Shown: positions 40,736-49,489 of the stretch, piece by piece
Position numbering within the stretch: position 1 is the stretch's first letter
Layout of the letters: the number at the start of each line of letters is the position of its first letter
Assembly (NCBI RefSeq): GCF_004886325.1
Contig: NZ_QXFN01000002.1
Span: 372,001-436,000, forward strand
Direction of reading: 5' to 3'
Source: Cellulomonas telluris
GTDB taxonomy: Bacteria; Actinomycetota; Actinomycetes; Actinomycetales; Cellulomonadaceae
Length of the DNA stretch: 64,000 nt
Translations under genes and position numbers: made by a program
The notes under the pieces: model-generated
The model's input: only the letters and a program-made list of their open reading frames with translations
Told to the model about the DNA's origin: nothing
Database searches by the model: none

Positions 40736-41761
40736 TCAGGCGCCGGCCGACGCGCGCGGCGGCGCGGTGCTGCCCCGGACGACGAGCCGCGTCGGGACGG
40801 CCCGTCCGCGCGGCACGTCCCGCCCGGCGACGAGGTCGACGACGAGCTGCCCGGCGGCCTCGCCCTGCTCCCGCACGGGCTGGGCGACGGTCGTCAGGTC
40901 GAGCAGTGCGGCCAGGGGGTGGTCGTCGATGCCGATGACGGAGACGTCCTGCGGCACGCGCAGGCCGGCCCGCCGGAGGGTCGCGAGCGCCCCGGCCGCG
41001 ACCTCGTCCGAGTGCGCGTACACGGCGGTCGGCGGCTCGCGGAGCCCGAGCAGGCGGGACATCGCGTCGGCGCCGTGCTGCTCGCCCCACGGCACCGTGA
41101 CGACGAGCTCGGGGACCGGTGCGACCCCGGCCTCGGCGAGCGCCTCGTGGTAGCCGGTGGTGCGGCCCATGCCGTCCCGCCACTCCGCCGACTCCGGGTC
41201 CACCGCCTCGATCATCGCGATGCGGCGGTGCCCCAGGAACAGCAGGTGGTCCACGGCCTGCCGGGCGGCCGCGTGGTCGTCGATGCAGACGTGGGGGAAG
41301 GCCGCCACCTGCCCGCCGGCGGCGACGATGCCGACGCCCATCATGGCCAGCCGGGCCTGCTCGTGCTCCGAGACCGGGAACGCCAGCACGACGACCGCGT
41401 CGACCTTGCGCCGGGCGGGCAGCCGCTCGAAGAAGTCGTGCCGGTCGCGGCGCGTGGGCACGTGGTACAGCAGGACGTCGAGGCCGGCGCGACGCAGCCG
41501 CGCCTCGAGCCCCTCGAGCAGCGCGCCGAAGAACCAGCGGGACAGGTGCGGCACGACGACGGCGACCCGGCCGGTGGTCCGCGAGGCCAGCCCCGACGCC
41601 TCGGGGGACGCCACGTAGTGGTGCTCGCGTGCCACTGCCAGGACCCGGGCGCGGGTCGCCTCGGCCACCTCCGGGCGGGAGTTGAGCGCGCGGGAGGCGG
41701 TGGCGGGGGAGACGCCGGCGAGGCGGGCGACGTCGGCGAGGCTCAGGTGCGCGTCGGCCAC
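40736..41761 (-). CDS. LacI-family repressor of the adjacent sugar operon
   Basis: A 341-residue regulator from GTG at 41761. The N-terminal helix-turn-helix SLADVARLAGVSPATASRALN and the hinge RARVLAVAREHHYVAS are unmistakable. The rest is a periplasmic-binding-protein fold for sugar sensing, with VAVVVPHLSRWFFG, HVCIDDHAAARQAVDHLLFLGHRRIAMI and VIGIDDHPLAALLDLTTV. It is divergent from the substrate-binding protein gene, and two palindromes in the 237-bp gap are likely operators for it. The inducer should be an alpha-glucoside-like sugar, judging from the GH13 enzyme. Confidence 0.93.
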   Translation of the reverse strand: MADAHLSLADVARLAGVSPATASRALNSRPEVAEATRARVLAVAREHHYVASPEASGLASRTTGRVAVVVPHLSRWFFGALLEGLEARLRRAGLDVLLYHVPTRRDRHDFFERLPARRKVDAVVVLAFPVSEHEQARLAMMGVGIVAAGGQVAAFPHVCIDDHAAARQAVDHLLFLGHRRIAMIEAVDPESAEWRDGMGRTTGYHEALAEAGVAPVPELVVTVPWGEQHGADAMSRLLGLREPPTAVYAHSDEVAAGALATLRRAGLRVPQDVSVIGIDDHPLAALLDLTTVAQPVREQGEAAGQLVVDLVAGRDVPRGRAVPTRLVVRGSTAPPRASAGA

Positions 41762-41776
41762 CGGTCGACTGTAGCC

Positions 41777-41788
41777 GGAAGCGCTTGC
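41777..41788. promoter_or_regulatory. LacI-type operator (site 1)
   Basis: GGAAGCGCTTGC contains the perfect 8-bp palindrome AAGCGCTT at 41779-41786, the usual core of LacI/CebR-like operators. It is 15 bp upstream of the regulator start, suggesting autorepression. Confidence 0.7.
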
Positions 41789-41861
41789 GACCAGCAGGCC
41801 CGGACGGGTGCTCCACGGCGTGCGCTTGACAGCGGAGTCGGGCGGCGGGAGGGTGAATCGT

Positions 41862-41877
41862 CCGGAAACGCTTCCGG
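41862..41877. promoter_or_regulatory. LacI-type operator (site 2)
   Basis: CCGGAAACGCTTCCGG is palindromic except at its centre, with the core AAACGCTT. It is about 120 bp before the sugar-binding protein gene. TTGACA at 41826-41831 and a weak -10 17 bp on (41849-41854) place the site just downstream of a possible promoter, where repressor would block transcription. Confidence 0.7.
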
Positions 41878-41998
41878 CTCGAGGTGGACCGATCCGGGTG
41901 ACGACGTCGTCATCCGCACAGCGCGCACGTCGCGCGACCCCGACGTCCGGCGCCCGCAGGCGCAGCCGTCGGCCCTGCCGACCACCCGAGGAGACGAC

Positions 41999-43294
41999 GT
42001 GCCCTCCCTCCCGCCCCCGGCCGCGCCCGGCCTCACGCGCCGGTCCTTCCTGCAGGGCCTCGGGGTCGCCGGTGCGACGCTCGCCCTCTCGTCCTGCGCC
42101 GGCCGGTCCGGGTCCGGCCCCACCGAGATCACGTTCTTCCAGTCGAAGCCCGAGGTCATCGGCTACTTCGACCAGCTCATCGAGCAGTTCCACTCCGAGC
42201 AGTCGGCGGTCCGCGTCCGGCACGACGCGACGTCGAACCTCGCGGGCTCCTTCGTGCGGGAGTCGCCGCCGGACCTCGGCTGCCTCAACTACAACTTCGA
42301 GATCTCCCGCTACGTCGAGCGGGGCGTCCTCAGCGACCTCGGCGACATGCCGGAGGCCGGTCGCGTCCTCGAGGACCTGCAGCCGCTCATCGACGTGACC
42401 GCGACGTACCCGGGCCGGACGAGCGTCATCCCGTACTCCCTCATGGCGGCGGCCGTGCTCTACAACCGGGAGATCTTCGCGCAGCAGGGCGTGCAGCCGC
42501 CGACGACGTGGTCGGAGTTCGTCACCCTGTGCGAGACGCTCACCGCGGCCGGCGTCACCCCGATCTACAGCACGTTCCGCGACCCGTGGACCATCGCGCA
42601 GGGGCACTTCGACTACTCCGTCGGCGGCCTGCTCGACACCACCGAGTTCTTCACCGAGCTCAAGGAGCAGGGCGACGACGTGGGGCCGGGGTCGCCGGTC
42701 GCGTTCCAGAAGCAGTTCGTCGAGCCCGTCGAGCGCATGACGCAGCTCGTCGGCTGGTCGAACCGCGACGCGGCCAGCCGCGGCTACGGGGACGGCAACC
42801 TGGCGTTCGCGAACGGCGAGGCCGCCATGTACCTGCAGGGGCCGTGGGCCCTGACGGAGATCGCGAAGACCAACCCGGAGCTGGACGTCGGCGCGTTCCC
42901 GCTGCCCATGACCGAGGACCCGGACGACCGCAAGGTGCGGGTCAACATCGACCTCGCCCTGTGGATCCCCGAGGGCTCGCGCAAGAAGGAGGCCGCGCGC
43001 GAGTTCCTCGCGTTCCTCATGCGCCCCGACGTCATCGACGCGTACAACGCGCAGGCGCTCGGCTTCGGCGTGACCGAGGAGGCGGCGCCGGTGACGAACT
43101 CGACCCTCGTGGAGCTGAAGGAGTACTACGACCGCGCCGCGTTCTACCTCGGCGCGTCCCAGCTCATCCCGCAGTCGATCCCGCTGCAGAACTACGCGCA
43201 GTCGATCGCGACCGGCGCCGACCCGCTGCCGGTGCTGCGCACGCTCGACGCGGACTGGTCACGCCTCGCCTTCCGCTCGTCCGTCCCCGAGTGA
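41999..43294 (+). CDS. Sugar ABC transporter substrate-binding lipoprotein
   Basis: A 431-residue family 1 solute-binding protein. GTG at 41999 follows GAGGAGACGAC. The signal has a Tat-like RRSFLQG at 14-20 and a lipobox LSSC with Cys33. Family segments are ITFFQSKPEVIGYFDQLIEQF, YFDQLI, VIPYSLMAAAVLYNREIF and GEAAMYLQGPWALTEI. It captures an oligosaccharide for the two permeases encoded next. The cluster has no ATPase gene, so a shared MsiK-type ATPase elsewhere must energise it, as is usual in actinobacteria. Confidence 0.93.
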   Translation: MPSLPPPAAPGLTRRSFLQGLGVAGATLALSSCAGRSGSGPTEITFFQSKPEVIGYFDQLIEQFHSEQSAVRVRHDATSNLAGSFVRESPPDLGCLNYNFEISRYVERGVLSDLGDMPEAGRVLEDLQPLIDVTATYPGRTSVIPYSLMAAAVLYNREIFAQQGVQPPTTWSEFVTLCETLTAAGVTPIYSTFRDPWTIAQGHFDYSVGGLLDTTEFFTELKEQGDDVGPGSPVAFQKQFVEPVERMTQLVGWSNRDAASRGYGDGNLAFANGEAAMYLQGPWALTEIAKTNPELDVGAFPLPMTEDPDDRKVRVNIDLALWIPEGSRKKEAAREFLAFLMRPDVIDAYNAQALGFGVTEEAAPVTNSTLVELKEYYDRAAFYLGASQLIPQSIPLQNYAQSIATGADPLPVLRTLDADWSRLAFRSSVPE

Positions 43295-43318
43295 CCGCCG
43301 GCAGACCGGAGACCGCAC

Positions 43319-44254
43319 ATGGCCACGACCACCGCCCCGTCCACCGGCGCCCGGACGCGCGGCGGCGCCCCGCCCCCGCGCGAGCGGACCGGCCGGCGCC
43401 GTGCGGGCGCGACGTTCTACCTGTTCCTCGTCCCGTCGCTCGTGCTGTTCACGCTCGCGATCACCGTCCCGGCGGTCATGGGCATCACCCTGAGCTTCAC
43501 CGACTCGGTCGGGTTCGGGGAGTTCCGGTTCATCGGGCTGACCAACTACATCGCGATGGTGTCGGACCCGGCGATCCTCAGCTCGTACGGGTTCACGATC
43601 GGCTTCGCGCTCGTCACAGTGCTCGTCGTGAATGCAGTGGCGTTCCTGCTGGCCGTGGGCCTGACGTCGCGGATCCGCGCGAAGGTCGCGCTGCGCACCG
43701 TGTTCGTCCTGCCGATGGTGATCTCCGGGATCATCATCGCGTACGTCTTCCAGTTCCTGTTCTCCAACTCCCTGCCGCAGCTGGGGGAGTGGACGGGCGT
43801 CGGCTGGCTGTCGCAGAGCCTGCTCGCGAACGAGGACCTGGCCTGGCTGACGATCGTCTTCGTCACGGCGTGGCAGGCGATCCCGTCGGCGCTGCTCATC
43901 TACATCGCGGGCATCCTGTCGATCCCCGGGGAGGTCTACGAGGCCGCGGCGATGGACGGCGCCTCGTCGTGGCGGCGCCTGGTGTCGATCACGCTGCCGC
44001 TCGTCGCGGGCTACGTCGTCATCAACGTGATCATCGGCTTCAAGAACTTCCTCAACGCCTACGACATCATCGTCGGCCTGACCAACGGCGGTCCGGGCAC
44101 CGCGACGCGCAGCGTCGCCATGACGATCTTCTCCGGCTTCACCGGCGGCGACTACGCCTACCAGATGGCCAACGCGACGGTCTTCTTCCTCATCGCCGTC
44201 GTCCTCGCCCTGCTCCAGCTGCGCGTCACGCGCGGGAAGGCGTCGGTCTCATGA
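43319..44254 (+). CDS. Sugar ABC transporter permease 1 (MalF-like)
   Basis: A 311-residue membrane protein with six spans. The start is ATG at 43319, 24 bp after the binding-protein gene. The EAA motif region is EVYEAAAMDGASSWRRLVSITLP, which contacts the ATPase. SFTDSVGFGEFRFIGLTNYIAM is a typical periplasmic loop of MalF/UgpA-type permeases. Its end overlaps the second permease gene by ATGA. Together they form the membrane channel. Confidence 0.93.
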   Translation: MATTTAPSTGARTRGGAPPPRERTGRRRAGATFYLFLVPSLVLFTLAITVPAVMGITLSFTDSVGFGEFRFIGLTNYIAMVSDPAILSSYGFTIGFALVTVLVVNAVAFLLAVGLTSRIRAKVALRTVFVLPMVISGIIIAYVFQFLFSNSLPQLGEWTGVGWLSQSLLANEDLAWLTIVFVTAWQAIPSALLIYIAGILSIPGEVYEAAAMDGASSWRRLVSITLPLVAGYVVINVIIGFKNFLNAYDIIVGLTNGGPGTATRSVAMTIFSGFTGGDYAYQMANATVFFLIAVVLALLQLRVTRGKASVS

Positions 44255-45150
44255 CCCAGCAGACGTATCTCACCACCGGACCGGCGCAGGTGCCGGTGCG
44301 CCGCCGCCGGCGGCTGGTGTGGCAGGGCAAGGAGGAGCACCCGAACCGGCCCGGGACCGTCGTGCTGCTGGTCTGCACGGTCGCGGTGCTGCTGCCGCTG
44401 TACGCGACGGTCACGATGGCGTTCAAGACGACCGCGCAGTCGGTGAACGGGCAGGTGTTCTCGCTGCCGTCGCCGCTCAGCGTCGAGGGGTTCGTCGAGG
44501 CGTGGCGCCTGACGAACTTCCCGCGCGGCTTCGCGATCTCCGTGTTCGTCACCGCGGTCACCGTCGTGGGCACCGTCGCGCTGGCCTCGATGGCCGCGTA
44601 CGCGATCGCGCGCAACTGGGACCGGCGGTTCTTCCGCGCGTCGTTCTTCTACCTGCTCGCGGCGATGTTCCTGCCGTTCCCGGTGCTCGCGCTCTCCCAG
44701 GTGAAGCTCACGGGGATGGTGAACCTCGACAACCCCGTCGGGGTCGCGCTGCTGCACGTGATGTTCCAGCTGTCGTTCAGCGTGCTGCTGTTCACGGCGT
44801 TCGTGCGCGGGCTGCCCGAGGAGCTCGAGGAGAGCGCGAAGCTGGAGGGTGCGTCGACGTGGACGGTGTTCCGGCGCATCGTCTTCCCGATGATGGCGCC
44901 CATGGCGGCGACGGTCGCGATCTTCGCGTTCCTGGCCTCGTGGAACGACTTCATGATGCCGTCGCTCATCACCGCCGACTCGACGATGCAGACCCTGCCG
45001 GTGCTGCAGAGCGTGTTCCAGACGCAGTTCAGCAGCAACTACAACGTCGCGTTCGCGTCGTACCTCATGGCCATGGCGCCGGCGATCGTGGTGTACCTGT
45101 TCACGCAGCGCTGGGTGATGGCGGGCGTGACGCAGGGCGCGATCAAGTAG
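44251..45150 (+). CDS. Sugar ABC transporter permease 2 (MalG-like)
   Basis: A 299-residue permease with six membrane spans. The EAA motif is ELEESAKLEGASTWTVFRRIVFPMM. VVLLVCTVAVLLPLYATVTMAFKTT and SWNDFMMPSLITAD are typical of MalG/UgpE-type partners. The N-terminal 30 residues are polar and cytosolic. It is coupled to permease 1 by ATGA and followed 27 bp later by the GH13 gene, so the importer and the enzyme that breaks down its cargo are co-transcribed. Confidence 0.93.
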   Translation: MTQQTYLTTGPAQVPVRRRRRLVWQGKEEHPNRPGTVVLLVCTVAVLLPLYATVTMAFKTTAQSVNGQVFSLPSPLSVEGFVEAWRLTNFPRGFAISVFVTAVTVVGTVALASMAAYAIARNWDRRFFRASFFYLLAAMFLPFPVLALSQVKLTGMVNLDNPVGVALLHVMFQLSFSVLLFTAFVRGLPEELEESAKLEGASTWTVFRRIVFPMMAPMAATVAIFAFLASWNDFMMPSLITADSTMQTLPVLQSVFQTQFSSNYNVAFASYLMAMAPAIVVYLFTQRWVMAGVTQGAIK

Positions 45151-45177
45151 CCGGCGACGGACCGGCGGGGGGCCGAC

Positions 45178-46875
45178 GTGCGACCGGGGCCGGAGGGCGT
45201 CCCGTGGTGGCGGGACGCCGTGATCTACCAGGTGTACCCGAAGTCGTTCGCGGACTCCGACGGCGACGGCGTGGGCGACCTGCCGGGCATCGTCGCGCGC
45301 CTGGACCACCTGGCGTGGCTCGGGGTGGACGCGGTGTGGCTGTCGCCGTTCTACCCGTCGCCGCAGGCGGACGGCGGGTACGACGTCGCCGACTACTGCG
45401 GCGTCGACCCGGCGCTCGGCACGCTCGCGGACCTCGACGAGCTGCTGACCCGCGCGCACGGGCTCGGGCTGCGGGTCCTCGTCGACCTGGTGCCGAACCA
45501 CACGAGCGACGAGCACCCGTGGTTCCGGGCGGCGCTCGCGGCGCCGACGGGCAGCGCGGAGCGGGGCCTGTACCTGTTCCGCCCGGGGAGCGGACCGGGC
45601 GGGCAGGACCCGCCGAACAACTGGCAGTCGATCTTCGGCGGACCGGCGTGGAGCCGGGTGGACGCGCTGACGGGCCGGGTCGAGGACGGCGGGCAGTGGT
45701 ACCTGCACACGTTCGACGCGCGCCAGCCCGACCTGGACTGGGAGAGCCCCCTGGTGCGCGAGCGGTTCGAGGACGTGCTGCGGTTCTGGCTGGAGCGCGG
45801 AGTCGACGGGTTCCGCGTCGACGTCGCCCACGGCCTCGTCAAGGCGGAGGGCCTGCCGGACTGGGACGGCGGCGCCACCGCCATGGTCATGGGCGGCAGC
45901 GCGCACGCGCCGGGCTCGGACGTCGTCGACCTCGGGCCGATGTTCGACCAGGACGGCGTGCACGACATCTACCGCTCGTGGAACCGGCTGCTGGCGACCT
46001 ACCCCGGCGACCGCGCGATGGTCGGCGAGGCGTGCGTGGAGCCGGCGGAGCGCGCCGCCCGGTACGTGCGCCCGGACGAGATGCAGCAGGCGTTCAACTT
46101 CCCGTTCCTGCAGTGCCGCTGGGACGCCGAGGCGCTGCGGCGGGTCGTCACGGTGTCGCTCGAGGCGGACGGGGCGGTCGGCGCGCCCACCACGTGGGTG
46201 CTGTCGAACCACGACGTGGTGCGGCACGCGTCCCTGCTCGGCTGGGTCGACACCGGGCGGTCGCCCAACGGCATCGGCGCGGACGACCCGCAGCCGGACG
46301 CGGCCCTCGGCCTGCGGCGGGCGCGCGCGGCGGCGCTGCTCCTGCTGGCCCTGCCGGGGTCGGCGTACCTGTACCAGGGGGAGGAGCTCGGCCTGCCCGA
46401 GCACACGACCCTCCCGGACGACGTGCGCCAGGACCCGATGTGGTTCCGGTCCGGCGGCACCGAACGGGGGCGGGACGGCTGCCGCGTCCCACTGCCGTGG
46501 CAGGCGGACCGCCCGGGGTTCGGCTTCGGGCCGACGGGCCGCACGTGGCTGCCGCAGCCCCCGGAGTGGGCCGCGCTCGCGGCCGACGTGCAGCGCGACG
46601 ACCCGGGCTCGGTGCTCTGGCTGTACCGGGACGCGATCGGGCGGCGGCGCTCGCGGGGGCTCGGGAGCGGGTGGCTCGAGTGGGTGCGGGTCGACGACGC
46701 GGACCCGTCCGGCGTGCTGGCGTTCCGCAACCGCGACGTGCTCGTCGTCGTCAACGTCGGGGACGCGCCGGTCGCCGTGCCGGACGGCCGGCGGGTGCTG
46801 CTGCACAGCGACCCGGCGGGCGCCGCCGCGGGCGTCGTCGGCGCGGACAGCGCGGCGTGGGTGGACATGGCCTGA
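45178..46875 (+). CDS. GH13 alpha-glucosidase / oligo-1,6-glucosidase
   Basis: A 565-residue cytosolic enzyme from GTG at 45178. DAVIYQVYPKSFADSDGDG opens the barrel and LVPNHTSDEHPWF is conserved region I. The nucleophile is Asp215 in GFRVDVAHG, the acid/base is Glu284 in MVGEACVEP and the third acid is Asp346 in LSNHDVVRH. QYQ-like QGEELGLPEH follows. It hydrolyses terminal alpha-glucosidic bonds of imported oligosaccharides to glucose. It completes the LacI-controlled operon with the ABC importer. Confidence 0.93.
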   Translation: MRPGPEGVPWWRDAVIYQVYPKSFADSDGDGVGDLPGIVARLDHLAWLGVDAVWLSPFYPSPQADGGYDVADYCGVDPALGTLADLDELLTRAHGLGLRVLVDLVPNHTSDEHPWFRAALAAPTGSAERGLYLFRPGSGPGGQDPPNNWQSIFGGPAWSRVDALTGRVEDGGQWYLHTFDARQPDLDWESPLVRERFEDVLRFWLERGVDGFRVDVAHGLVKAEGLPDWDGGATAMVMGGSAHAPGSDVVDLGPMFDQDGVHDIYRSWNRLLATYPGDRAMVGEACVEPAERAARYVRPDEMQQAFNFPFLQCRWDAEALRRVVTVSLEADGAVGAPTTWVLSNHDVVRHASLLGWVDTGRSPNGIGADDPQPDAALGLRRARAAALLLLALPGSAYLYQGEELGLPEHTTLPDDVRQDPMWFRSGGTERGRDGCRVPLPWQADRPGFGFGPTGRTWLPQPPEWAALAADVQRDDPGSVLWLYRDAIGRRRSRGLGSGWLEWVRVDDADPSGVLAFRNRDVLVVVNVGDAPVAVPDGRRVLLHSDPAGAAAGVVGADSAAWVDMA

Positions 46876-47058
46876 GCCACGGGCTGTGGCCCACGTCACC
46901 AGGGGACGAATCGGGGCACGGTCTCCCGGCGCCGGATTCGCCCGGTTACCGTGTGGGCGCGAGTCGACGCTCGGCGGGGGGCAACCCTGGGCGCGACGAG
47001 TCGGTGCACGCGCGGACCGCGCCACCGATCCTCCTCACGGAACCCAGGGAAGAACCGC

Positions 47059-48900
47059 ATGTCCATGCCTTCCGGCGTGCGACCGCGCCGTCGCGCCGTC
47101 GCCTCCCTCATTGCTCTCGTCGCCGTCGTCGCGACGGCCCTGACCGGTCTCGTCACCGCCTCCGGCGCGCAGGCGGCGGCCGCGTGCCGCGCCTCGTACA
47201 CCGTCACGGCGCAGTGGCCGGGCGCCTTCGTGGCGAACGTCGCCGTGACGAACACCGGCGACCCCGTCCGCGCGTGGACGCTGGGCTGGACCGCGGCCGC
47301 GGGCCAGCGGGTCTCGCGCGCGTTCGTCGGTGTCGTCACCCAGGAGGGCACGCGCGTCACCGTCAGGAACGCTCCCGACAACGGCGCGCTGGGCACCGGC
47401 CGCACCGTGCTCGTGCCCGTGAGCGGGACCTGGACCGGCAGCAACCCGCTGCCGACGGCGATCACGCTCAACGGCACGACCTGCGCGACCACGGCGACAC
47501 CCGCGCCGACGTCGCCCGCCGTCCCGGCACCGTCCCCGGCGCCGACCCGGCCGGCCCCGGCCCCGACCACGCCGGCCCCCACCCGGCCCGCCCCGGCCCC
47601 GACCACGCCGGCCCCGGCGCCCACCACGCCGGCCCCGGCGCCCACGACGCCGGCTCCCGGCGCCCTGCCCCCGGCGACGCCGCCGGCCGCACCGGGGTGG
47701 GGCACGTCGCTGCCGCCGGCCGGTGCGACGCTCAGCCACGCCTACCGGATGCTGCAGACGGTGTCGGCCTCGGGCTACGACCCGCGCGCGGGGGAGTGCT
47801 CGGTGGAGGTGCACGCCCGGTACTGGACCTACGGGCCGGACGGGAAGGTGTACCCGACCTGGCACCCGGCGCGCGACGCGAGCGGCTGCTCGTTCGGGCA
47901 CGAGCACGGCGACGACCCGCGCACGTCGGTCCTGTTCCGCGAGACCGGCTGGCCCGCCTTCGCCTACACCAGCGAGGTCCTCGCCCAGACGGCGACGTCC
48001 TCGCACCGGCACGAGGACCACGTGGGGCACAAGGTCTTCGCCGCCGACGACGTGGCCGTGATCGAGGGCGACACCGGCATCGCGGTCGACGCGCCGTCCG
48101 GCGCGACGGTCGGCACGTGCGACGTCCTGATGAAGTTCCACCAGGGCACGCACTCGCCGGACGCCTTCACGAACAACCTGCACGAGCTGCTGCTCGCCGC
48201 CGACTGCACGCAGGGCGGGCGGACGTCGCAGGTGCGGTACAGCGCGCTGATCCCGCTGGGTCGTCCCGGCGGTTTCGGCAGCACCGACTGCCCGGGCCCG
48301 CTCGGCGGGACGTTCACCCAGGTCGGCACGGCCACGCCCGCCGACTCGCCGTCGGACACGCGCTCGCTGGGCCGGCTCCTCGCGGACGCCTCCTGCGTCG
48401 ACGCGATCCTGGGCGGCGCGGCGTTCGACGCGTTCGACCTGCACGAGTTCTGGTTCTCCGACGTGCGGCTGACGACGCCGCAGGTGACCTTCCGGCTCGC
48501 CCCGCTGTTCTACGTGCTCAACCCGAGCCGGTACCACGACGCGAGCAGGCCGAACCGCCTGGCCCGCACGGTCGACGCCTGCTACCGGGGTGTGCCGGGG
48601 GCGTTCTGCGACATGGCACGCCGTACCAGCGAGCGGACGGGCGCGCAGGTGGCGTGGGACGACGTCGCGTCGCCCTTCAAGGGCACCATCCGCCAGATGC
48701 GGCCGGGCACGTTCTCGCTGACGACGTCCGGGGCCACGACCGTCTACACGGACGCCCTGGGCGGCAAGGCGTCGACCACCCCGTTCACCGGGTCGATCGC
48801 GCAGCGCTTCGCCGGCGGCACGTCCTCGTCGATGTACGTGCGCGGCGCCACCCGTGACCACGGGTCGAACCCGGCCGACGGGGTGCACGCGCCGAACTGA
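47059..48900 (+). CDS. Secreted CBM2 protein with a large C-terminal domain of unknown function
   Basis: A 613-residue exported protein. Residues 1-40 are a signal peptide (MSMPSGVRPRRRAVAS). Residues 43-145 form a family 2 cellulose-binding module: CRASYTVTAQWPGAFVANVAVTN, with the surface tryptophans in WTLGW and SGTWTGSNPLP. A Pro/Thr/Ala linker (about 146-210) repeats PAPTTPAP. The remaining 390 residues are not a known glycosidase that I can name. They have HEHGDDPRTS, HRHEDHVGH, DVLMKFHQGTHS and LHEFWFSD, so many histidines could bind metal. The CBM implies a plant-cell-wall target. Confidence 0.8.
   Translation: MSMPSGVRPRRRAVASLIALVAVVATALTGLVTASGAQAAAACRASYTVTAQWPGAFVANVAVTNTGDPVRAWTLGWTAAAGQRVSRAFVGVVTQEGTRVTVRNAPDNGALGTGRTVLVPVSGTWTGSNPLPTAITLNGTTCATTATPAPTSPAVPAPSPAPTRPAPAPTTPAPTRPAPAPTTPAPAPTTPAPAPTTPAPGALPPATPPAAPGWGTSLPPAGATLSHAYRMLQTVSASGYDPRAGECSVEVHARYWTYGPDGKVYPTWHPARDASGCSFGHEHGDDPRTSVLFRETGWPAFAYTSEVLAQTATSSHRHEDHVGHKVFAADDVAVIEGDTGIAVDAPSGATVGTCDVLMKFHQGTHSPDAFTNNLHELLLAADCTQGGRTSQVRYSALIPLGRPGGFGSTDCPGPLGGTFTQVGTATPADSPSDTRSLGRLLADASCVDAILGGAAFDAFDLHEFWFSDVRLTTPQVTFRLAPLFYVLNPSRYHDASRPNRLARTVDACYRGVPGAFCDMARRTSERTGAQVAWDDVASPFKGTIRQMRPGTFSLTTSGATTVYTDALGGKASTTPFTGSIAQRFAGGTSSSMYVRGATRDHGSNPADGVHAPN
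47548..47660. repeat. Pro/Thr linker repeats of the CBM2 protein
   Basis: Near-identical blocks based on GCCCCGGCCCCGACCACGCC and CCGGCGCCCACCACGCCGG recur several times and encode PAPTTPAP-like linker units. This is a typical flexible linker of cellulolytic proteins. Confidence 0.8.
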
Positions 48901-48919
48901 CCGGTGCCGGGCCCGTTCG

Positions 48920-48948
48920 CGCCGGGGCCCCTCACCGGGGCCCTGGCG
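48920..48948 (+). terminator. Hairpin terminator after the CBM2 gene
   Basis: CGCCGGGGCCCC pairs with GGGGCCCTGGCG (12 bp, one G-T) around loop TCACC, 20 bp after the stop codon. Confidence 0.7.
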
Positions 48949-49001
48949 CCGCCGTCGTCCGCTAGCGTCGGCGCCCGACCGGCCACGACGAGGAGGCACC
49001 C

Positions 49002-49280
49002 GTGCCCGAGGACGACACCGCCGCCGCCCGGCGGGCGCAGGCCCGCCGCCGGTGGGCCGAGCGCTGGTTCTCGCCCGGCGGCCTGGTCACGGCCGTGGGC
49101 CTCGGCAACCTCGTCGCGGCGCTGAACTGGAACGCGATCGCGAAGGGCCGCGCGGACGTCGCCGAGGCCTTCGCGCAGGCCTCGGTCGTCTCCGACCGGT
49201 ACACGATCTGGGGCCTCGCCCTGCTCGTCGTGGGGCAGACGATGGTCACGCGCCGGGCGCTGCGGGACCCGGCGGCCTGA
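49002..49280 (+). CDS. Small membrane protein of unknown function
   Basis: A 92-residue protein from GTG at 49002, preceded by GAGGAGG. A basic N-terminus (AARRAQARRRWAERWFSPGG) is followed by one hydrophobic segment GLVTAVGLGNLVAALNW and a second, YTIWGLALLVVGQTMV. Two membrane spans with a short extracellular loop are likely. TAGCGT at 48963-48968 may be its -10 element. No family is recognised. Confidence 0.65.
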   Translation: MPEDDTAAARRAQARRRWAERWFSPGGLVTAVGLGNLVAALNWNAIAKGRADVAEAFAQASVVSDRYTIWGLALLVVGQTMVTRRALRDPAA

Positions 49281-49343
49281 GCGCGATCCGCGGCGTCTGC
49301 TGCTCCGGCGCGCCGCCGCGGGGACGGACGTTCTCCTGCGCGC

Positions 49344-49374
49344 GTACGCACGGTGTACGCACGGGCGTGCGTAC
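49344..49374. promoter_or_regulatory. Inverted and direct repeats of GTACGCAC upstream of arr
   Basis: GTACGCACG (49355-49363) and CGTGCGTAC (49366-49374) form a perfect 9-bp inverted repeat around GG. Another GTACGCAC lies at 49344-49351. Three copies of the same half-site in 31 bp look like an operator or a hairpin. They lie 116 bp before arr and 64 bp after the small membrane protein gene. Confidence 0.55.
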
Positions 49375-49489
49375 GGACAGGAGCCCCTCCCCATCCCTGC
49401 GGCCCGCGCTCCGACGCCGTCGACACGAGCAGGCGGGCGCGCCTACCGTCGACGGCGACGACCACCGCGGACGACAGCCGGAGGTGCGC

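Noticed and set aside
47540-47670. CRISPR-like regular repeats
   Set aside because: The repeats are short, contiguous, in frame and encode a Pro/Thr linker; there are no spacers.
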